From an uncultured Prevotella sp. (GTDB taxonomy: Bacteria > Bacteroidota > Bacteroidia > Bacteroidales > Bacteroidaceae): 64,000 bases of DNA. How positions within the stretch are numbered: the stretch's first letter is position 1; the number at the start of each line of letters is the position of its first letter. Below are positions 55,616-64,000 of this stretch, piece by piece. A model generated the notes under the pieces. That model did no database searches and had not been told where the DNA came from. It was given only the letters and a program-made list of their open reading frames with translations. The stretch lies in NCBI GenBank assembly GCA_900317685.1, contig ONHQ01000008.1:1-64000 (forward strand). Reading direction: 5' to 3'. Both the position numbers and the translations under genes were made by a program.

Positions 55616-56254
55616 ATGAACATCGACATCAAGAGCGTCATAAAGAAATGGAGTGGGGCACTGCTTGCCGTTGTGGCAGGCAGTATGCTCTTTGCCGCCT
55701 GTTCGGAGAGCGACGACACCGGTTCGGAGTTTGACGATTGGCAGAACAAGAATATGACCTACTGGAATGCGCTCTACGCCAAGGCGCAGGACAGCGTCAA
55801 GGCCGGCAACACCAATTGGAAGATCATCAAAAACTGGAGTCTTGAGGACTCTTTGCAGTCCCCGAACACCGATTATATTATCGTCCACGTCAAAGAGAAG
55901 GGCACCGGTACGGCCAGTCCCCTCTATACCGACACCGTGCGGACGCACTACACCGGCCGGCTGATTCCCTCCGCGAGCAATCCCGACGGCTATCAGTTCG
56001 ACTCTTCTCTGGGACATGCAATTTCCATGGATGAGGCCACGCCGTCGAAGTTTGCTGTCAGCTTGGTTGTTGATGGTTTTTCCACGGCTTTGCAGAACAT
56101 GCATGTCGGTGACCGCTGGGAGGTCTACATCCCTTATACCCTTGGTTACGGCGAGTCGGCACAGAGCGCGATCCCTGCCTATTCCACGCTGATCTTCGAC
56201 GTCAAGCTGGCGGCCTTCTATCCCAAGGGGCAGAAAGTCCCCGACTGGAAGTAA
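55616..56254 (+). CDS. FKBP-type peptidyl-prolyl isomerase lipoprotein
   Basis: The 212-residue product has a lipoprotein signal (lipobox LFAAC, Cys about residue 29) with an acidic SESDDTGSEFDD stretch after the Cys, which suggests surface or outer-membrane placement. The FKBP domain (about 90-200) has VRTHYTGRLI, a FDSSLG in place of the common FDSS, VSLVVDGFSTALQNMHVGDRWEVYIPYTLGYGE and IPAYSTLIFDVKL. It assists proline isomerisation outside the cytoplasm. It sits in the glyS operon and ends at a long terminator stem. Confidence 0.9.
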   Translation: MNIDIKSVIKKWSGALLAVVAGSMLFAACSESDDTGSEFDDWQNKNMTYWNALYAKAQDSVKAGNTNWKIIKNWSLEDSLQSPNTDYIIVHVKEKGTGTASPLYTDTVRTHYTGRLIPSASNPDGYQFDSSLGHAISMDEATPSKFAVSLVVDGFSTALQNMHVGDRWEVYIPYTLGYGESAQSAIPAYSTLIFDVKLAAFYPKGQKVPDWK

Positions 56255-56267
56255 GCCGATAGCATAT

Positions 56268-56360
56268 CTTTAGGGCCATGCCCCGGAGCTTTTCTCAGTC
56301 TCCTATATATATAATAAGGTGTAGGACGCTACGGAAAGCTTCGGGGCATGGCCTTTTTTT
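56268..56360 (+). terminator. Long-stem terminator with AT-rich motif in its loop
   Basis: GGCCATGCCCCGGAGCTTTTC pairs with GGAAAGCTTCGGGGCATGGCC (about 20 pairs), followed by TTTTTTT. The loop contains the dispersed TATATATATAATAAGGTGT motif. Confidence 0.85.
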
Positions 56361-56536
56361 GTTGTTCTGAGCCTTTCCGCCCCCCTTCTCAAACCGTTTT
56401 CGCCTTGTGCCTCTCGTTGGCTTCTATGCAAACGATTGCTTAGCGTTTGCAGGCCGAAACGTTGTTGTGTGCGCACACACATTATTGACATAGGTCAAAA
56501 ATCCCCTATTTTTGCGTAAAAATGGCATCGCAATCG

Positions 56537-56567
56537 TTGCGGCATTGCGAAAATCCTCCTACCTTTG
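56537..56567 (+). promoter_or_regulatory. Promoter of the purine-rich transcript
   Basis: TTG at 56537-56539, 20 bases, then TACCTTTG at 56560-56567. Confidence 0.75.
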
Positions 56568-57029
56568 CAGTGTCAAAAGAACAAAGGATGGCCGCAAGGA
56601 CATCAAGAGATATTTGAAAAGTTGAGAGAAATTACAAGGTAATAAGTTCGTCAGGATGCGACGTTAGTAGAAGAAATAGAGAGAATACTGGTAGAAGATG
56701 ATTCAGGACAACAGGTAGAAGATGATTCAGGATAAACGGATAGGAAGAAGGTTAGTTCAAGGAAAGGTAAGAAGAAAGATTGGTTCAGGAAACGTGATAG
56801 GTGTTAGTGATTGCAGAAAGATGTAGGTAAATGTTGAAAGGTATTAGTAGAGTAGGGTATTAGTAGGATATAAAAGAAGAAGTTAAGGTAGATGTTCCTC
56901 AGGTAGAGAAGAGAGATTGAAGAAGGATGACAGCAGGATGACACGATTCAGGATGACAAAGAGAAGAAGGTAGAAGATTGGTTAAAGAAAGAATTGGTTT
57001 ATAGTTTGAAGAGAAAGCGAGGTAAAAAG

Positions 57030-57113
57030 ATGTATGTAATGATGATGAGTCTCATGTGTGCAGCAAGTGCTGCCGCATGGATGTGGGCAGAGAACAATGG
57101 CATGCGCCTTTAG
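57030..57113 (+). CDS. Possible 27-residue peptide in the purine-rich transcript
   Basis: ATG at 57030 opens a frame for a Met- and Ala-rich peptide starting MYVMMMSLMCAASAAAWMW and ending with GMRL. It is preceded by AAAGCGAGG, which might act as a ribosome-binding site. It resembles a short hydrophobic segment, but a peptide this short is weak evidence by itself. Its placement just before the terminator is consistent with the transcript being an mRNA with a very long leader. Confidence 0.35.
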   Translation: MYVMMMSLMCAASAAAWMWAENNGMRL

Positions 57114-57172
57114 TTCCCCCACTCGATTGAAAGGAGAATAGCATAGAAAATAGGTATTAATAGATATAACGA

Positions 57173-57206
57173 GAGCGGTGTTCCAGTATATGGGACACCG
57201 CTTTTT
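57173..57206 (+). terminator. Terminator of the purine-rich transcript
   Basis: AGCGGTGTTCC pairs with GGGACACCGCT (one wobble), followed by TTTT. The -33 element of the next promoter overlaps its tail. Confidence 0.85.
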
Positions 57207-57235
57207 GGTTATTTGGCGGAATCTGTGTAACTTTG
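57204..57235 (+). promoter_or_regulatory. Promoter of the MATE exporter gene
   Basis: TTTG at 57204-57207, 20 bases, then TAACTTTG at 57228-57235. It overlaps the upstream terminator's T-run and sets the start at ATG 57257. Confidence 0.85.
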
Positions 57236-57256
57236 CAGTATAATCAGAGAGTAAGT

Positions 57257-58702
57257 ATGTTCAGCAATAAGAAGAGCGAGGCCTTGTTGGCCAAGATCCG
57301 TGAGGGAGCCCCGTTGGTGGGCAGCGAGAAGCTGCGGCTCATCGTGGAGTTGAGTATTCCTTCCATCCTGGCCCAGATCACCAGCGTGCTGATGTTTTAT
57401 ATCGACGCCTCGATGGTGGGCTCGCTGGGCACCGAGGCCAGTGCGGCTATCGGTCTGGTGGAGCCGGCCTCATGGCTTTTCGGCTCGTTGACGGCAGCTG
57501 CCTCGATGGGTTTTGCCGTACAGGTGGCTCATTTCATTGGTGCCAACGACTTCCGGCAGGCCCGTCGCGTGATGAAGCACGGCTATCTGTTTTGCTTCGT
57601 CTTCTCGTTGGTGCTCATGGCTGTGGCCTGTGGCGTGTCCGGTCCGCTGCCCCGTTGGTTAGGTGGCGGCAGTGACATCCAGCACGACGCCTCGGTTTAT
57701 TTCTTCATCTTTTCGTTGGCCGCTCCGTTCTTCATGATGGAGAACCTTTCTTCAGCCATGCTCAAGTCGAGCGGCGACATGCGTCGGCCGAGTTCCATCG
57801 CCGTCCTGGCCTGTGTCCTCGACGTGGTTTTCAACTTCCTGCTCATCTTTCCCTCGCGCACCATCAGCGTGCTGGGCATAGACATCCCTCTTTGGGGTGC
57901 CGGACTGCGTGTGGAGGGAGCCGCTCTGGGCACCTCGCTGGCCTATGCTGTCACCTCGCTGATCCTCGTATGGTTCAACGTGCGTCGCAGTCCCATCCTG
58001 GCCTGGCACCTCGACCGCGAGCGTTTTGTCTGGCAGCCGGAGTACGTGATGAAAGCCTTGAAGATCAGTGCGCCGATGGCCCTGCAATATGTGCTGATGA
58101 ATGGTGCGCAGATCGTTTCCACGATGATTGTCGCCCCGCTTGGCAATGTCGCCATCGCCGCCAACTCCTTTGCCGTGACTGCTGAGAGCCTGTGCTACAT
58201 GCCCGGCTACGGCATCGGCGACGCGGCCTCCACGCTTGTCGGCCAGACCTTTGGTGCCGGACGCCAAGACCTCTGTCGCAGCTTTGCCTGGCTGACGATC
58301 GGCCTGGGCATGGGCGTGATGGCCGTGATGGGCGTGGTGATGTATGTCTTCGCTCCCGAGATGATCGGCTTCCTCACCCCTGTGGTGGCCATCCGCGAGT
58401 TGGGAACGCGCGTGCTGCGCATCGAGGCTTTTGCCGAGCCTTTCTTTGCGGCCAGCATCGTGGCCTTCCGTGTCTGTCTCGGTGCCGGCGACACGCTCAA
58501 GCCCGCCGTGATGAACCTCGCCTCGATGTGGTGCGTGCGTCTGACGCTCGCCTATGCCCTGAGTCAGCACTATGGGCTCGTGGGCGTGTGGGTGGCCATG
58601 GCGCTGGAGCTCACCTTCCGTGGCTGCATCTTCCTCGTCCGCATCGCACGTGGACGGTGGTACTTGAGACCGCAGACCGCAAAGGCTGAATCGATAGAAT
58701 AG
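57257..58702 (+). CDS. MATE-family multidrug/toxin exporter
   Basis: MATE transporters export drugs, dyes or metabolites using Na+ or H+ gradients. The 481-residue product has about 12 membrane helices and the internal two-fold layout of the family. Conserved stretches include LRLIVELSIPSILAQITSVLMFYIDASMVGSLG at the N-terminus, GDMRRPSSIAVLACVLDVVFNFLLIF in the first half and GIGDAASTLVGQTFGAGRQD in the second. The upstream TTG at 57233 lies on the -7 box and is rejected. It lies 24 bases before an M13 peptidase gene and may share its transcript. Confidence 0.92.
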   Translation: MFSNKKSEALLAKIREGAPLVGSEKLRLIVELSIPSILAQITSVLMFYIDASMVGSLGTEASAAIGLVEPASWLFGSLTAAASMGFAVQVAHFIGANDFRQARRVMKHGYLFCFVFSLVLMAVACGVSGPLPRWLGGGSDIQHDASVYFFIFSLAAPFFMMENLSSAMLKSSGDMRRPSSIAVLACVLDVVFNFLLIFPSRTISVLGIDIPLWGAGLRVEGAALGTSLAYAVTSLILVWFNVRRSPILAWHLDRERFVWQPEYVMKALKISAPMALQYVLMNGAQIVSTMIVAPLGNVAIAANSFAVTAESLCYMPGYGIGDAASTLVGQTFGAGRQDLCRSFAWLTIGLGMGVMAVMGVVMYVFAPEMIGFLTPVVAIRELGTRVLRIEAFAEPFFAASIVAFRVCLGAGDTLKPAVMNLASMWCVRLTLAYALSQHYGLVGVWVAMALELTFRGCIFLVRIARGRWYLRPQTAKAESIE

Positions 58703-58726
58703 AATTTTCGTTTTAAATAAACACAC

Positions 58727-60751
58727 ATGAAAAAACAAATCGTATTGTTGAGTCTGGCACTCGCCTGCACAGGTGCTTTCGCCCAGACTCCCACGTCGGG
58801 TATCGACCGCAACAACCTCGATACCTCGGTGCGTCCCGGTGACGACTTCTACCACTACGCCGCCGGCGGTTGGCTCAAGAGTCATCCATTGGACGCTGAA
58901 CATTCCGAGAACGGCGCCTTCGTCGACCTTCAGGAACTCAACCAGAAGCGTATCCAGGAGCTCATCCTCCAGTATGCCGGCCAGCCACAGAAGCAGGGCA
59001 CACTCGGGCAGAAGATCGGATCGCTCTACAACCTGATGATGGACAGCGTGCGCCTCAACCGCGAGGGATGGGCTCCACTGAAGCCAACCCTCGACCGCAT
59101 CGCCGCCATCAAGAACGCAAGAGAGTATCAGATCGTCACCGCAGCACTCGACCGCAATGGCGAGGGCACGATGATGTATGGCATTGGCATCGGCGCCGAC
59201 CAGCGCAACGCCGCATGGAACCTCGTCAGCATTGGACAGGGCGGACTCGGACTCGGCACACGCGACTACTATGTCTCCGACGATCCCGACAAGAAGAAGG
59301 TGCTCGAGGCCTACAAGACCTACCTGACCCATCTCTTCCAACTCGTGGGCAACGATGAGGCTACAGCCAAGAGCAAGATGCAGAAAGTACTCGACATTGA
59401 GACCGAGATTGCCAAGGCCAGCTACGACGAGGTGAAGCTCCGCGATGTCGACGGCAACTATCATAAGATGAGTTATACCGAGCTCGTCGACCAGTTCCCC
59501 GGCATCGACTGGGGCAACGTGATGCTGGCCAGCGGCATGCCCGCCATCGACAGCATCAACGTGGCTCAGCCCGAACCGATCCACGAGGTCGAGAAGATCC
59601 TGGCCAACACGCCGCTGGAGGCTCTGAAGACCTATGCCGAGGCGAAGGTCATCAGCGGAGCTGCCAGTCAGCTTAGTGACGCTTTCCGCAAGGAGGCCTT
59701 CCAGCTCGGTGCCGCGCTGAGCGGTGTCAAGCAGGACCGTCCGCGCTGGAAGCGTGCCGTAAGCCTGGTCAGCGGTACGCTCGGTGAGGCCATCGGTAAG
59801 CTCTATGTCGAGAAGTACTTCCCCGAGAGCTCAAAGAAGAAGATGCTCGACCTCGTCCACAACCTCCAGACGGCACTCGCTCAGCGCATCGACGCCGCCA
59901 CATGGATGGGACCGGCCACTAAGGCGCAGGCCAAGGACAAGCTCCAGAACTTCATCATCAAGATCGGTTATCCCGACAAGTGGAAAGACTATAGCGGACT
60001 GCAGGTCGTTGACTCGCTGAGCCTCTACGAGAATCTGCAGCGCATCGCACGCTGGGCCGTCGACAAGGAAATTGCCGAGAAGGTCAACAAGAAGGTGGAC
60101 AAGAGCGAGTGGGGCATGACTCCGCAGACCATCAACGCCTACTACAACCCGACGACCAACGAGATCTGCTTCCCCGCTGCCATCCTGCAGCCGCCATTCT
60201 TCGATCCTAATGCCGACGATGCCGTGAACTATGGTGCCATCGGCGGTGTCATCGGTCACGAGATGAGCCACGGCTTTGACGACCAGGGCTCGCAGTTCGA
60301 CAAGAACGGCAATCAGCACGACTGGTGGACAGCACAGGACAAGAAGAACTTCAACGCACGCACAAAGGTGCTTGCCGACTACTTCTCACATTTCGAGGTG
60401 CTCCCCGGCGTGAAGATCAACGGCCAGCAGACGCTCGGCGAGAACATCGGCGACAACGGCGGACTCAACATTGCCTTCACAGCTCTGCAAAACAGCATGA
60501 AGCAGCACCCGTTAGCCACCATCGACGGCTTCACGCCAGAGCAGCGCTTCTTCCTCGCATGGGGTCGCGTGTGGGCTTCGAACATGACACCAGAGGTGAT
60601 CCGCTATCTCATCACCGTCGACGTTCACTCTCCCAACATGGCGCGTGTCAACGCCGCTCTGCCGCAGATCGACGCCTGGTACAAGGCTTTCGGCGTGAAG
60701 AAGGGCGACAAGCTGTTCTTGCCAAAGAACAAGCGTGCACATATCTGGTAA
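58727..60751 (+). CDS. Secreted M13 (neprilysin-like) zinc metallopeptidase
   Basis: The 674-residue product has a signal peptide (1-19, ending AFAQ) and a PepO/neprilysin layout. The zinc site is HEMSH at 511-515 (His511, Glu512, His515) with the third ligand Glu572 in GENIGDNGG and Asp576 nearby. NAYYNPTTNEICFPAAILQPPFFD is the family's substrate-binding NAYY region. The C-terminal Trp (HIW) matches the usual CxVW end without the Cys. It probably degrades peptides in the periplasm or outside the cell. Confidence 0.95.
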   Translation: MKKQIVLLSLALACTGAFAQTPTSGIDRNNLDTSVRPGDDFYHYAAGGWLKSHPLDAEHSENGAFVDLQELNQKRIQELILQYAGQPQKQGTLGQKIGSLYNLMMDSVRLNREGWAPLKPTLDRIAAIKNAREYQIVTAALDRNGEGTMMYGIGIGADQRNAAWNLVSIGQGGLGLGTRDYYVSDDPDKKKVLEAYKTYLTHLFQLVGNDEATAKSKMQKVLDIETEIAKASYDEVKLRDVDGNYHKMSYTELVDQFPGIDWGNVMLASGMPAIDSINVAQPEPIHEVEKILANTPLEALKTYAEAKVISGAASQLSDAFRKEAFQLGAALSGVKQDRPRWKRAVSLVSGTLGEAIGKLYVEKYFPESSKKKMLDLVHNLQTALAQRIDAATWMGPATKAQAKDKLQNFIIKIGYPDKWKDYSGLQVVDSLSLYENLQRIARWAVDKEIAEKVNKKVDKSEWGMTPQTINAYYNPTTNEICFPAAILQPPFFDPNADDAVNYGAIGGVIGHEMSHGFDDQGSQFDKNGNQHDWWTAQDKKNFNARTKVLADYFSHFEVLPGVKINGQQTLGENIGDNGGLNIAFTALQNSMKQHPLATIDGFTPEQRFFLAWGRVWASNMTPEVIRYLITVDVHSPNMARVNAALPQIDAWYKAFGVKKGDKLFLPKNKRAHIW

Positions 60752-61377
60752 ACAATCACTGAAATCCTGTTTTGTTGGATAAACTGACAAAAAACGGCCT
60801 CTGAGAATCGATTCTTTGCGACGAGGTGTCCTCCTGACCGCAATTTCGCGATTCTCGTGAGGTTTTTATAAAGTTGCTGATTATCAGATAATTACAAACA
60901 TTTGGCTGATTTCTGCCGAAGAAATCGTTGAGATGCTTCGGTCAGAAAGGTACTTTGACCGAAAATTCTCTAGAGAATTTCTGATGAAACAACCGAGATG
61001 ATCCGGTCATCACGGTTATTTTATAGCGAGAAAAGGGTGATTTGACCAAGTCAAATCACCCTTTTCTGTGTCTGATTGGGCAAAAAACATAGAAAAATGC
61101 TTGTTTTCGCCTTGAATCTCTCTCTTTTGCTGATACTTCCATCTCTAGATTGAATGTTCAAGTTGACAGACTTTTGTAAAAATGCTTTCCGCCTCTTCCC
61201 CGCGATCCTTAGGCTTTGACAAAACGGCTCATGGTCTGACGCACTTTCTATATAGCGTGTGACATTATGTCATACCTCTCCCCATGCCCACAGCCGTTGG
61301 CACACGCTTTGTTATTTAAGGGGCGGACAATCAAGTCCAACAGTTAACATCGAATAATAAATAAAATATATACAATT
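60752..61377. other. Structured gene-free stretch upstream of dnaK
   Basis: The 626 bases hold several inverted repeats (for example TTCGGTCA / TGACCGAA near 60943-60970, AATTCTCTAGAGAATT near 60964), a perfect terminator hairpin (61029-61067), and TTTGCGACGAGGTGTCC at 60815-60831, which recurs after dnaK at 63471. No coding sequence is supported. No clear TAnnTTTG element lies just before dnaK, fitting a heat-shock-type promoter, but I cannot assign one. Confidence 0.5.
61029..61067 (+). terminator. Perfect 18-base hairpin upstream of dnaK
   Basis: AGAAAAGGGTGATTTGAC pairs perfectly with its complement around a 3-base loop and ends in CTTTTCT. Confidence 0.75.
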
Positions 61378-63324
61378 ATGGGAAAGATTATTGGAATCGA
61401 CTTAGGTACTACTAACAGCTGTGTGGCTGTTTTCGAAGGCAATGAGCCTGTAGTAATCGCTAACTCTGAAGGCAAGCGTACAACTCCGTCTGTTGTGGGC
61501 TTCGTCAAGGATGGTGAGCGCAAGATTGGTGATCCGGCTAAGCGCCAGGCTATCACCAACCCGAAGAACACCGTGTACTCCATCAAGCGTTTCATGGGTG
61601 AGACCTACGAGCAGAGCCGCAAAGAGGCTGAGCGCGTACCTTATACCGTCATCAACGACAATGGCTATCCTAAGGTGCAGATCGAGGGTGCTGCACATCC
61701 TTACACACCGCAGGAAATCTCTGCAATGATTCTGCAGAAGATGAAGAAGACCGCTGAGGACTATCTCGGCCAGGAGGTCAACGAGGCTGTCATCACTGTG
61801 CCTGCTTACTTCTCTGACTCTCAGCGTCAGGCCACCAAGGAGGCTGGTGAGATTGCCGGTCTGAAGGTGCGTCGTATCGTCAACGAGCCTACTGCTGCCG
61901 CATTGGCTTACGGTGTGGACAAAGCCAACAAGGACATGAAGATCGCTGTCTTCGACCTTGGTGGTGGTACGTTCGATATCTCTATCCTTGAGTTCGGTGG
62001 CGGTGTGTTTGAGGTGCTCGCTACCAATGGTGATACCCACCTGGGTGGTGATGACTTCGATCAGGTGATCATCGACTGGCTGGTCAACGGCTTCAAGGCC
62101 GACGAGGGCATCGATCTGACCAAGGATCCGATGGCTATGCAGCGCTTGAAGGAAGCTGCCGAGAAGGCTAAGATCGAGTTGAGTTCTACAACTTCTACGG
62201 AGATCAACTTGCCTTATATCTCTGCTGAGGGCGGTGTGCCTAAGCACTTGGTGAAGACTTTGACACGTGCTCAGTTTGAGCAGCTCGCTCATGACCTGAT
62301 TCAGAAGTGCCTCGTACCGTGCCAGAACGCTATCCGCGACGCTAAGCTCTCTACGAGCGACATCGACGAGGTCATCCTCGTGGGTGGTTCCAGCCGTATC
62401 CCTGCTGTGCAGACGCTGGTGAAGAACTACTTCGGCAAGGAGCCTTCCAAGGGTGTCAACCCCGATGAGGTCGTCGCTGTGGGTGCTGCCATCCAGGGTG
62501 CCATCTTGAACAACGAGAAGGGCGCCGGCGACATCGTGCTGCTCGACGTCACTCCGTTGACCCTCGGTATCGAGACCATGGGTGGTGTGATGACGAAGTT
62601 GATCGACGCCAACACGACTATTCCTTGCAAGAAGAGCCAGATCTTCTCTACTGCTGTCGATAACCAGACAGCCGTGACCATTCACGTGCTGCAGGGTGAG
62701 CGCCCGATGGCTGCTCAGAACAAGAGCATTGGTCAGTTCAACCTTGAGGGTATCGCACCCGCTCGTCGTGGTGTGCCACAGATCGAGGTGACCTTCGATA
62801 TCGATGCCAACGGTATCCTGAACGTCAGTGCTAAGGATAAGGCTACCGGCAAGGAGCAGAAGATTCGCATCGAGGCTTCCAGCGGCTTGAGCCAGGACGA
62901 GATCGAGCGCATGAGAGCTGAGGCTAAGGCCAACGAGGACGCTGATAAGAAGGAGCGTGAGAAAGTGGACAAGCTCAACCAGGCTGACTCCATGATCTTC
63001 ACTACCGAGAACTTCCTCAAGGACAATGCCGACAAGATTCCGGCTGACAAGAAGCCGGCCATCGAGGATGCTCTCAACAAGCTGAAAGATGCTCACAAGG
63101 CTGGTGACGTGGCTGCCATCGACACTGCCATGGCTGCTCTGAACACTGCTGTTCAGGCTGCTTCAGCCCAGATGTATGGTCAGGGCGGTGCTCAGCCGGG
63201 TGCTGGCCAGGGCTTCCAAGGCGGTGCAGGCGCAGGTGCAGGTGCCAACGCAGGCGCAGGCCAGCAAGGCGGCTCGAAGAGCGACGACAATATCCAGGAC
63301 GCCGACTTCGAGGAAGTGAAGTAA
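61378..63324 (+). CDS. dnaK: Chaperone DnaK (Hsp70)
   Basis: DnaK is the main Hsp70 chaperone; it binds exposed hydrophobic segments in an ATP cycle with DnaJ and GrpE. The 648-residue product starts [18 protein letters not shown], has the ATPase signatures [14 protein letters not shown] and [11 protein letters not shown], the linker VLLLDVTPL, the substrate-binding beta domain and a helical lid, ending in a Gly/Ala-rich tail and EEVK. It is monocistronic here, without grpE or dnaJ beside it, and ends at a strong terminator. Confidence 0.97.
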   Translation: MGKIIGIDLGTTNSCVAVFEGNEPVVIANSEGKRTTPSVVGFVKDGERKIGDPAKRQAITNPKNTVYSIKRFMGETYEQSRKEAERVPYTVINDNGYPKVQIEGAAHPYTPQEISAMILQKMKKTAEDYLGQEVNEAVITVPAYFSDSQRQATKEAGEIAGLKVRRIVNEPTAAALAYGVDKANKDMKIAVFDLGGGTFDISILEFGGGVFEVLATNGDTHLGGDDFDQVIIDWLVNGFKADEGIDLTKDPMAMQRLKEAAEKAKIELSSTTSTEINLPYISAEGGVPKHLVKTLTRAQFEQLAHDLIQKCLVPCQNAIRDAKLSTSDIDEVILVGGSSRIPAVQTLVKNYFGKEPSKGVNPDEVVAVGAAIQGAILNNEKGAGDIVLLDVTPLTLGIETMGGVMTKLIDANTTIPCKKSQIFSTAVDNQTAVTIHVLQGERPMAAQNKSIGQFNLEGIAPARRGVPQIEVTFDIDANGILNVSAKDKATGKEQKIRIEASSGLSQDEIERMRAEAKANEDADKKEREKVDKLNQADSMIFTTENFLKDNADKIPADKKPAIEDALNKLKDAHKAGDVAAIDTAMAALNTAVQAASAQMYGQGGAQPGAGQGFQGGAGAGAGANAGAGQQGGSKSDDNIQDADFEEVK

Positions 63325-63352
63325 TATTGACAACTATCAATAACGATAAATA

Positions 63353-63396
63353 AGAAAATGGGTGTAACTCAATAGGTTACACCCATTTTCTTTTTG
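63353..63396 (+). terminator. Terminator after dnaK
   Basis: AGAAAATGGGTGTAAC pairs perfectly with its complement around a 7-base loop, followed by TTTTT. Confidence 0.92.
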
Positions 63397-63470
63397 GTTA
63401 ATCTTTGTATAATTACCGATTTCTTCCGATATTTATCTTATATTTGTACCATATTTGGAACGTCCCTTAA

Positions 63471-63487
63471 TTTGCGACGAGGTGTCC
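63471..63487 (+). repeat. 17-base repeat flanking dnaK, right copy
   Basis: TTTGCGACGAGGTGTCC is an exact direct copy of 60815-60831. It lies just before the partial helix-turn-helix gene. Confidence 0.7.
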
Positions 63488-63533
63488 CTTGTTTCCTCTT
63501 ATGGGTACTTGTATTATCTTAATTCATGACATC

Positions 63534-64000
63534 ATGCCATCTGCTAAATTTGAGATAAAACGGAAGTGTAAAGAATGTGGAGCAACGTTCATTGCAAAGA
63601 CACTGGAGTCCTACTATTGCAGTAGGACTTGTACGCTTAGAGCCTACAATAAGAGGAAGAAGGAAAGCAAAAAACGGGAGCAGATGGATGCTATTGTCTC
63701 CAAAATTCCTGATGGACGTGATTATATAAGTGTGACCGAGGCAGAAGCCATGTTTGGCATTTCCGCTAAGACCATCAGGCGTATGATAAGAAGCGGAAAG
63801 ATTCCAGCTATCAATATAGGACAACGGCTAACACGTGTATGTAAGTCCGCCCTATTAGAAAGGGTTCCATTACGTGATGAACCTCTTGACCGTACCAAAC
63901 CATTACCTAAGCTTTACCATCTTGAGCCAGAAGACTGCTACACCATTGGCGAAATCTCCAAGACTTATGGTATAGACGACAGTACGGTCTATGCCCATAT
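63534..64000 (+). CDS. Helix-turn-helix protein, 3' end outside window
   Basis: An open frame from ATG 63534 to the window edge (155 codons so far) starts MPSAKFEIKRKCKECGATF. A small zinc-binding motif at the N-terminus has CKEC and, 18 residues later, CSRTC. A MerR/excisionase-like helix-turn-helix follows (about 70-105: SVTEAEAMFGISAKTIRRMIRSGKIPAI), and a second one begins near 138 (YTIGEISKTYGIDDSTVYAHI). Proteins like this often lie next to integrases of Bacteroidota mobile elements; that the element continues to the right is an inference. Base composition is more AT-rich than the core genes nearby. Confidence 0.7.
   Translation, partial: MPSAKFEIKRKCKECGATFIAKTLESYYCSRTCTLRAYNKRKKESKKREQMDAIVSKIPDGRDYISVTEAEAMFGISAKTIRRMIRSGKIPAINIGQRLTRVCKSALLERVPLRDEPLDRTKPLPKLYHLEPEDCYTIGEISKTYGIDDSTVYAH

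Larger units (their letters stand above)
56574..57206 (+). ncRNA. Purine-rich transcript with little coding capacity (candidate)
   Basis: A promoter (56537-56567) and a terminator (57173-57206) bracket about 630 bases that are strongly biased to A and G on the plus strand. There are no reading frames above a few tens of codons. Loose repeats such as GTAGAAGATGATTCAGGA and AGATTGGTTCAGGAA recur. Near the 3' end is a 27-codon frame (57030). It may be a regulatory RNA, an mRNA for a small peptide, or a decayed gene; no known family is recognised. Confidence 0.5.

Noticed and set aside
57233-57256. Upstream TTG start for the MATE gene
   Set aside because: The codons overlap the -7 promoter element, so they cannot be in the mRNA made from it. 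ATG 57257 is preferred.
61402-63096. A long antisense frame over dnaK
   Set aside because: Long open frames opposite dnaK are a known codon-bias artefact, and no supporting signals are present.

Overview
The window comes from a Bacteroidota chromosome, most likely a Prevotella-like member of the Bacteroidales. The evidence is promoters of the Bacteroidota type (TTTG, 19-20 bases, TAnnTTTG) ahead of many genes, the gene order DUF177-rpmF-fabH-era-der, lipoproteins with acidic residues just after the lipid-modified Cys, OmpA-type porins, and C-termini that resemble type IX secretion sorting signals. Species cannot be fixed from the sequence alone.

Bases 1-27800 are mostly housekeeping. They hold the 3' end of a 5S rRNA, an orphan histidine kinase, DUF177-rpmF-fabH, era, der, an Mla-type lipid transport pair (minus strand), lptB, tig, clpP-clpX, recQ, a large secreted GH5-GH43 glycosidase, and guaB followed by an envelope-biogenesis run (two parvulin-type chaperones, an OstA/LptA-like protein, a small membrane protein) ending in mutL.

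Bases 28100-46800 are the most unusual part. Two paralogous surface-protein sets point away from each other. The minus set is a 1152-residue lipoprotein with a collagen-like stalk, a small lipoprotein, an Ig-rich secreted protein and an OmpA porin. The plus set is a 1070-residue lipoprotein with a coiled-coil stalk, a small lipoprotein, a DUF1573 lipoprotein and an OmpA porin. Between them lie a tyrosine recombinase, an Rpn-type nuclease/transposase with a variable heptad repeat, and a dead AAA-ATPase fragment. A near-identical GC-rich dyad overlaps the start of transcription of both large lipoprotein genes, so the two copies form inverted repeats around the recombinase. This looks like a duplicated and possibly invertible surface-antigen locus; inversion itself is not shown by this sequence.

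Bases 46800-64000 return to core genes: a 40-residue basic protein with its own promoter and terminator, an S1-domain protein (CvfB-like), lolD, a cation/proton antiporter, asd, a REP-associated transposase with an extra C-terminal domain, tRNA-Leu(UAG), glyS with an FKBP lipoprotein, a purine-rich transcript with almost no coding capacity, a MATE exporter, an M13 peptidase and dnaK. The right edge cuts into a helix-turn-helix gene that probably marks the start of a mobile element.

Several dispersed intergenic repeats run through the window: at least eight copies of a palindromic element with core CCCTCCCC-nn-GGGGAGGG, an AT-rich motif near TATATATATAATAAGGTGT, and a possible small inverted-repeat element at 25338-25460.
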